A stretch of DNA of 6,461 nucleotides from Marinagarivorans sp. UBA5868 (lineage in GTDB: Bacteria > Pseudomonadota > Gammaproteobacteria > Pseudomonadales > Cellvibrionaceae). The position numbers were made by a program, and so were the translations under genes. Below the pieces are notes generated by a model, which had not been told where the DNA came from, made no database searches, and was given only the letters and a program-made list of their open reading frames with translations. The stretch covers positions 5,446 to 11,906 of the forward strand of contig DJFQ01000247.1 of NCBI GenBank assembly GCA_002432095.1, given 5' to 3'. Below, piece by piece: positions 1 through 4,400 of the stretch (its first letter is position 1; each line of letters begins with the position of its first letter).

Positions 1-573
1 GGCCTTGATCAGCCCGCTGGCGCTATTGATCACCGAATCAATGGTGACATTGCCGGCGTTGGTAATCGTAGGATCCACACCGCCGAGTGTGAGAGTACTC
101 CCGTTGAGCACCCACCCGTGGTGGCTCACAAAGTTGAGGTTATGGGCGGTGATCGGCTGCGCCAGACTGATAGTGCCGGGCGTGGTGCTGAAGAAAGCGT
201 CATCCAGCGCACCATTGTTCCAGGCGCTGTAAGGACCACTGACGCCGTCGTTGTTCGGGCTCCAGAAAGCGTCGGTGGTATTCCAGGTGCCTGCGCCGCC
301 CAGGCCAACGGCGGTGTTGTTGGGGTCCCAATAGCGATCGGCGGCCCAGGCCGGCATCTGTGCCATCAGCATCGCCGCCAGAAGGGATGTCCGTAATGGC
401 CATGGCCCCGGCGGTAGACTTTTGGTCATTCTTGTGTGATCGGGCGCGCCCACAGCCGTCACGGTTCGCTGATCAACCCTGCATCCACGCTTGCCGCGCG
501 GCCTCGCCAGCTCCGATACGACTACCCAAGCGCACATTGATTTGGACCAGATGATACGAAAGACACGATTCAT
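1..573 (-). CDS. ESPR-containing autotransporter / type V secreted protein, N-terminal part (3'-partial)
   Basis: 191 codons run without a stop from the ATG at 571-573 to the window edge. Residues 1-28 form an extended signal peptide region: MNRVFRIIW, then AWVVVSELA, then RPRGK. This closely matches the ESPR consensus of large autotransporters and two-partner exoproteins. A polar linker of about 23 residues leads to a classical signal peptide: MTK, a Pro-rich stretch, the hydrophobic core SLLAAMLMAQMP, and AWA before AD, with cleavage likely near residues 77-78. The mature start RYWDPNN, GAGTWNTTDAFWSPNN, SAWNNGALDDAFFST, then LTLGGVDPTITNAGNVTID is typical of autotransporter-associated beta-strand-repeat passengers. 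The product is expected to pass the inner membrane by Sec and then reach the surface by a C-terminal barrel or a TpsB partner, both outside the window. The ligand is unknown. The linker makes the whole signal longer than most ESPR signals. Confidence 0.9.
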   Translation of the reverse strand, partial: MNRVFRIIWSKSMCAWVVVSELARPRGKRGCRVDQRTVTAVGAPDHTRMTKSLPPGPWPLRTSLLAAMLMAQMPAWAADRYWDPNNTAVGLGGAGTWNTTDAFWSPNNDGVSGPYSAWNNGALDDAFFSTTPGTISLAQPITAHNLNFVSHHGWVLNGSTLTLGGVDPTITNAGNVTIDSVINSASGLIKA

Positions 574-579
574 TTTTTT

Positions 580-585
580 CTCCTT
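580..585 (-). promoter_or_regulatory. Strong ribosome binding site of the autotransporter-like gene
   Basis: AAGGAG on the minus strand is followed by six A residues and then the ATG at 571-573. This near-perfect site decides the start. Two later in-frame ATGs (535-537 and 427-429) have no comparable site and would remove all or part of the conserved extended signal peptide. Confidence 0.85.
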
Positions 586-588
586 GAT

Positions 589-604
589 CGCCAATGCCCT
601 GGCG
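589..604 (-). promoter_or_regulatory. Small hairpin next to the autotransporter ribosome binding site
   Basis: Perfect 5-base arms (CGCCA and TGGCG) with a six-base loop lie three bases upstream of the AAGGAG site. The stem is GC-rich but short. It could influence translation or mRNA stability, or be chance. There is no following T run, so it is not a terminator. Confidence 0.25.
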
Positions 605-632
605 CGTTAATGCTGCCGGGTGACTCACGAAT

Positions 633-1445
633 TCACACCACGCGCACACCGCGTATGTTCGCCCGCGTGTTAAGCCAGAATGACTCATTCTCAAAACGGT
701 GGAATATATCGGGTGGCAACACAGTCGTGCGTTCCGGTGCAGTCACTTTCCTGCCCACGGTATGCAAGCCCGGCATGCCTGTGCGCTCATCAAATTCGCT
801 CACATCGAAATGCACATTGTTGAAATCATGCGGGAACGGCGACTCGCCGATAAAGTCGTAAACCGCTGCCATAGCCATGGCGGGATCGCGCACCAGCGTT
901 TCGTACTGCAACAGCATCAGATGATGCGCATGCTCACCATAGAACGCCTCTTTCAACGCATTGTAGGAATGGCCCACGATGCCTTCCCCGAAAGTAACGG
1001 CTTCAACGCGGTTATAAACCGTGCTCCCGGTTTGGAAATTCACCATGAAAGACGGACGCAAAGCGTTCCTCTGGATGGCCCGCTCCAGGCTGTCGACAAT
1101 CCATGGGACCTGGCGCACGCAGGCGATAATCTTAAAGTCTGGAAACAGCTCATGCAGTACCGGCAACTTCGCGCACCATTTGCGGCTGGTATCGAAGATC
1201 ACGCCGGCCTCGAATTCTGCGCCGTAATAGCTCGCGAAAAGACCGTGCAGCACGCGCTGGCGCTGCTTATCGGTGATGAAGGCAGCAAGCTCGTTTCTGT
1301 CGCTCATCTCGCCCGACATGACATCGATCATGCCGGCGAGCGGGCTACTCATATGCGCGTGGAAGCGCGGATTCTGCCGCAGCAAAGCCGCCAGCAACGT
1401 AGAACCCGACCGGGGTAAACCTGAAATGAAATGAAGAGCTTGCAT
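633..1445 (-). CDS. PAPS-dependent sulfotransferase family protein
   Basis: A complete gene of 270 residues. The protein should transfer sulfate from PAPS to a hydroxyl or amine acceptor in the cytoplasm. The N-terminal strand and loop FISGLPRSGSTLL (residues 6-18) is the 5'-phosphosulfate-binding loop. IIACVRQVPWIVDSL (106-120) is the 3'-phosphate site, with Arg 111 and Ser 119 eight residues apart as in characterised sulfotransferases. FDTSRKW (84-90) and YETLVRDP (181-188) are further family landmarks. The C-terminal part has HTVGRKV (228-234) and ends FENESFW and NIRGVRVV. It has no signal peptide or membrane segment. Length fits a compact single-domain bacterial member of the Sulfotransfer_3 type. 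The acceptor cannot be read from the sequence: a glycan, lipid, small molecule or protein is possible. The gene sits 50 bases after one surface-protein gene and 59 bases before another, on the same strand, which suggests an envelope substrate. Its GC content looks lower than the flanking repeat gene. Confidence 0.93.
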   Translation of the reverse strand: MQALHFISGLPRSGSTLLAALLRQNPRFHAHMSSPLAGMIDVMSGEMSDRNELAAFITDKQRQRVLHGLFASYYGAEFEAGVIFDTSRKWCAKLPVLHELFPDFKIIACVRQVPWIVDSLERAIQRNALRPSFMVNFQTGSTVYNRVEAVTFGEGIVGHSYNALKEAFYGEHAHHLMLLQYETLVRDPAMAMAAVYDFIGESPFPHDFNNVHFDVSEFDERTGMPGLHTVGRKVTAPERTTVLPPDIFHRFENESFWLNTRANIRGVRVV

Positions 1446-1495
1446 CCTACCGCCTTGTCTTTTTAAATTTGAACGACACTATCCAGCGAAACCGG
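1446..1495 (-). other. Intergenic gap between giant protein and sulfotransferase genes
   Basis: This 50-base spacer contains an AT-rich island (about 1460-1473, reading TTCAAATTTAAAAA on the minus strand) in otherwise GC-rich DNA. A weak promoter could sit there, but I see no good -35/-10 pair. There is no hairpin followed by a T run on the minus strand, so no terminator is visible after the giant gene. Confidence 0.4.
1453..1456 (-). promoter_or_regulatory. Ribosome binding site of the sulfotransferase gene
   Basis: AAGG on the minus strand, seven bases before the ATG at 1443-1445. It is of moderate strength. It supports this ATG, which also places the nucleotide-binding loop at the family's usual distance from the N-terminus. 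Confidence 0.6.
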
Positions 1496-4400
1496 TTAAC
1501 CCCCCGCTACCGGTGCGGCCGGATCCCGACTCACATCCACCTGTACCCGCTCACGCAGCGACTCCGGCAACCGGCGCATCAACGCCTCATACACCGCCTG
1601 CGACCGGCGCAGGCCCAGCGCCACGTTGTAAGCATAGCTCGCCCGCACGTCCGTGTGGCCGACCAGCGTGACCACCCCGCCCTGGCGTTCCTCCAGCACC
1701 GCCGCCACCTGGTCCAGCAGCGGCTCGAACTCCGGCCGGATCTCCGCCTTGTCCGTGTCGAACAGCACTGTTCCCAGGAGCGGACCGCCTTCAGCCAAGC
1801 CTGCCACCCAGCTCGCCGGCTGATTCACCTCGGTCCGCAGGCTCACCACCAGTCCTTGTTGGGCCTCGGCATCCAGCCGTGCCCTCAACGCCTCCTGCAC
1901 CGCCTGCGCCCGAGCCAGCGCCAGGGCTTCACCCTCGCCATCCGCAGCGATCACTACTTCCCCGCCACCGTGCTTGCGCACCGCGTCCGCCATCCGGTCA
2001 ATCACCGGCAGGTGGGCGGCGCGGACATGGGCACTGCCCGGGGCGAACAGGACGGTGCCCAGTTGCAGTTCCACCAACTCCATCACACAGCGCCGGATAC
2101 CCCAGTCGAACCGCACCGGGAGGCCGGGGGTGATCCGTCGCATCAGCGGGTTGTCCGTGGTGAACCGGGCGTCGGCCGGCAAGGTGGCCGGGTCGACCTT
2201 CAGGATAAAGTTGCGTCCGCGCTCCCAGGTTCCACCTGCGATACCGGCCAGGTGGTAGCGCCCGAACCGGTCAGTCTCAGCCACCAGCCCTTCCACCGAG
2301 ACGATCCGCACCCCGGGGATGCCCCGTTCATCCGGCGGCGTCTGCTCGCCGTCGCCGTCACAGTCGTTGAACACCGTGCCGAACACCAGGCTGTCGTCCG
2401 TCAGCGGATCAGCGATCAGTTCCACCCGCGCCGTAGCAATGTTGGAGATTGCGTCGCCGCTGGTCGGCGAGAAGGCCTGGGCCTGGTTCTCGTGCAGCCC
2501 CGGCCGTACCCCGGCACCGACCCGCATCAGGTACACCAGCGTCGCACTGCCGCCCCCGGCGATATCAATCCCGCCGAAGCGCACCGGCCGGAACCCATCG
2601 GCCGTGCCCGCATTGTCGTCGTCCGCCACCAGCAGCGAGCCTTCCACGTAGGTGAAGCCGGCCGGCGGGGTGTCCACGATGCTGCCCTCACGTAACCGCC
2701 CGTTGCCCAGGTTGTGCACCGTGAGGGTGTAGCGCACCAGGTCGCCGATGCGCACCTGCCGCACCGCCGCGACCTTGGCTATGCGCAGCGCCGAGGCGGC
2801 CACCGGATGCTCAAGCGCACAGCTTACGCAGGTCACGTTCGTCAGGTTGCCGTTGCTCTGGGCAACCACCGCGTTGGTGACGCTCGCATCGGCCTGGTCA
2901 TTGATGGTGGCCGGATAGGTAAAGGTGTAAACGCCGGCCGGCGTCCCCGCCGGCAAGGTGCAGGTGATGGTCGCATTCCCGGCCACACACCCGGCTGGCA
3001 GCGTGCCGACCGTGAGCCCCGCACCGGGGGTGTCGGTGAGGACCAGCGCACCGTTGAGCGCTGCGCCGGTAATGCTCGCACTCAGGGTGTAGGTGATGCT
3101 CTGGCCCACCTCCAGCTCCGTGCCCGGTGCCGGGTCAGCGGTCTTGATCACCTCGACCTCGGCGGCGATCACCGTCACCGGGACTATGCAGGTGCCGTCG
3201 CAGGTGGGCGGGTTGGCCGGGTCGGCGCTGCTGCCGGTCACGGCATTGTCCACCGTGCCGCCCGCCGGAGCCTCGTTGGTCACCGTGGCGGTGTACATCA
3301 CCGGGTAAGTCCCCGGTATCGTGCCCGTCGGCACCGTACAGCGCAGGACCGCGCCGCTGGCGCTGCAGGTGGCGATACCCGCGTCGGTCACGGCCCCGAA
3401 CGCCAGGCCGGTGCCGAGGGCGTCGGTCAGGGTGGTGTCGGCGGTGGTCTGCGAACCGGTCACCGTGGCGGTCAGGGTGTAGGTGATGGTGTCCCCGGCC
3501 CGCACGGGGCCAGCCGTGTCGGCCGTCTTGGCGTAGCCCACGGCCGGGGGCGTCACCGGCGTCGAGGTTACACAGGTGCCCGCACAGGTTGGCGGGGCGG
3601 GATCGGCCGGGTCGGCGCTGGTCCCGGTGACGCTATTGTCCACCGTCCCGGTCGCGGCGCTGTTGACCCGCGCGGTATAGCCGACGGTGTAGGTGCCCGG
3701 CACCTGCCCCGGTGGCAGGGTACAGGTGACGGTGCTGCCGTTGACGCCGCAGGTGAAGGCGCCAGCAGCGGTGATGGCGTTGAAGGTCAGCCCGGTGCCG
3801 AGGGTGTCGGTCAGGGTGATGTCGTAGGGGCTGGGTGCGTAGGCCACTGTCACCGTCAGGGCAAAGTTGACGATGTCACCCACCGCGACAGGACCGGGGG
3901 TGTTGACCGTCTTGCCATAGGTCACCAGGGCACGCGCACCGACCGTTTCGGTGTCCGTGGCGGGTGCCAGGGTGCCCTGCGCCGGGGTGCCGCTGGCGCT
4001 GGCGATGTTGGTCACGGTGCCGGCATCCAGGTCGGCCTGGGTGATGGTATAGCTCGCCGTGCAGGTGGTGCTGGCACCCGGGGCCAGGGTGGTGGCCGGG
4101 CAGTTCACGGTGGCGATCTTGTCGTCGGTCACCACCAGGGCGCTGACAGTGATGTTACCCGCGTTGGTCACGGTATATTCGTAATCCACTACATCGCCCA
4201 CGGCAGCGTAGGGGGTACCGCCCACCGCCTGTTTATCCAGGGTCAGCAGCGGCGTCAGCGCGGCCGTGGCCACTGCATTGTCCGTCGCCGGCCCCAGGGT
4301 GCCTTGCGTCGGGGTGCCCGTCGCTGCCGCGTTGTTAGTCACCGAGCCGGCGTCCAGGTCCGCCTGGGCCACCGTGTAGCTGGCCGTACAGGTCATACTG

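Larger units (their letters stand above)
574..632 (-). other. Intergenic gap between sulfotransferase and autotransporter genes
   Basis: A 59-base spacer. It holds a small inverted repeat (arms 589-593 and 600-604, CGCCA/TGGCG, six-base loop) just upstream of the ribosome binding site of the next gene. The A run before the ATG is on the minus strand and therefore does not form the T tract of a terminator for the sulfotransferase transcript. No clear promoter is seen. Confidence 0.4.

Noticed and set aside
427..429. Internal ATG (MTK) as the start of the autotransporter gene
   Set aside because: It would give an ordinary signal peptide, but it lacks a good ribosome binding site and would discard a conserved ESPR that begins at an ATG with an excellent site.
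574..580. T run on the plus strand as a terminator
   Set aside because: No plus-strand gene leads into it. On the coding strand it is the A spacer between the ribosome binding site and the ATG.
699..1418. 239-codon open frame on the plus strand
   Set aside because: It is antisense to the sulfotransferase, whose catalytic motifs are intact on the minus strand. No domain was recognised in it.
1490..1501. Overlapping palindromes AACCGGTT and GGTTAACC at the stop of the giant gene
   Set aside because: They are short, have no loop and no following T run. They do not form a terminator, and palindromes of this size are common by chance.
1469..2695. 408-codon open frame on the plus strand
   Set aside because: It is antisense to the C-terminal domains of the giant protein, which are clearly recognisable on the minus strand. 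Its His/Arg/Pro-rich composition is typical of a shadow frame.
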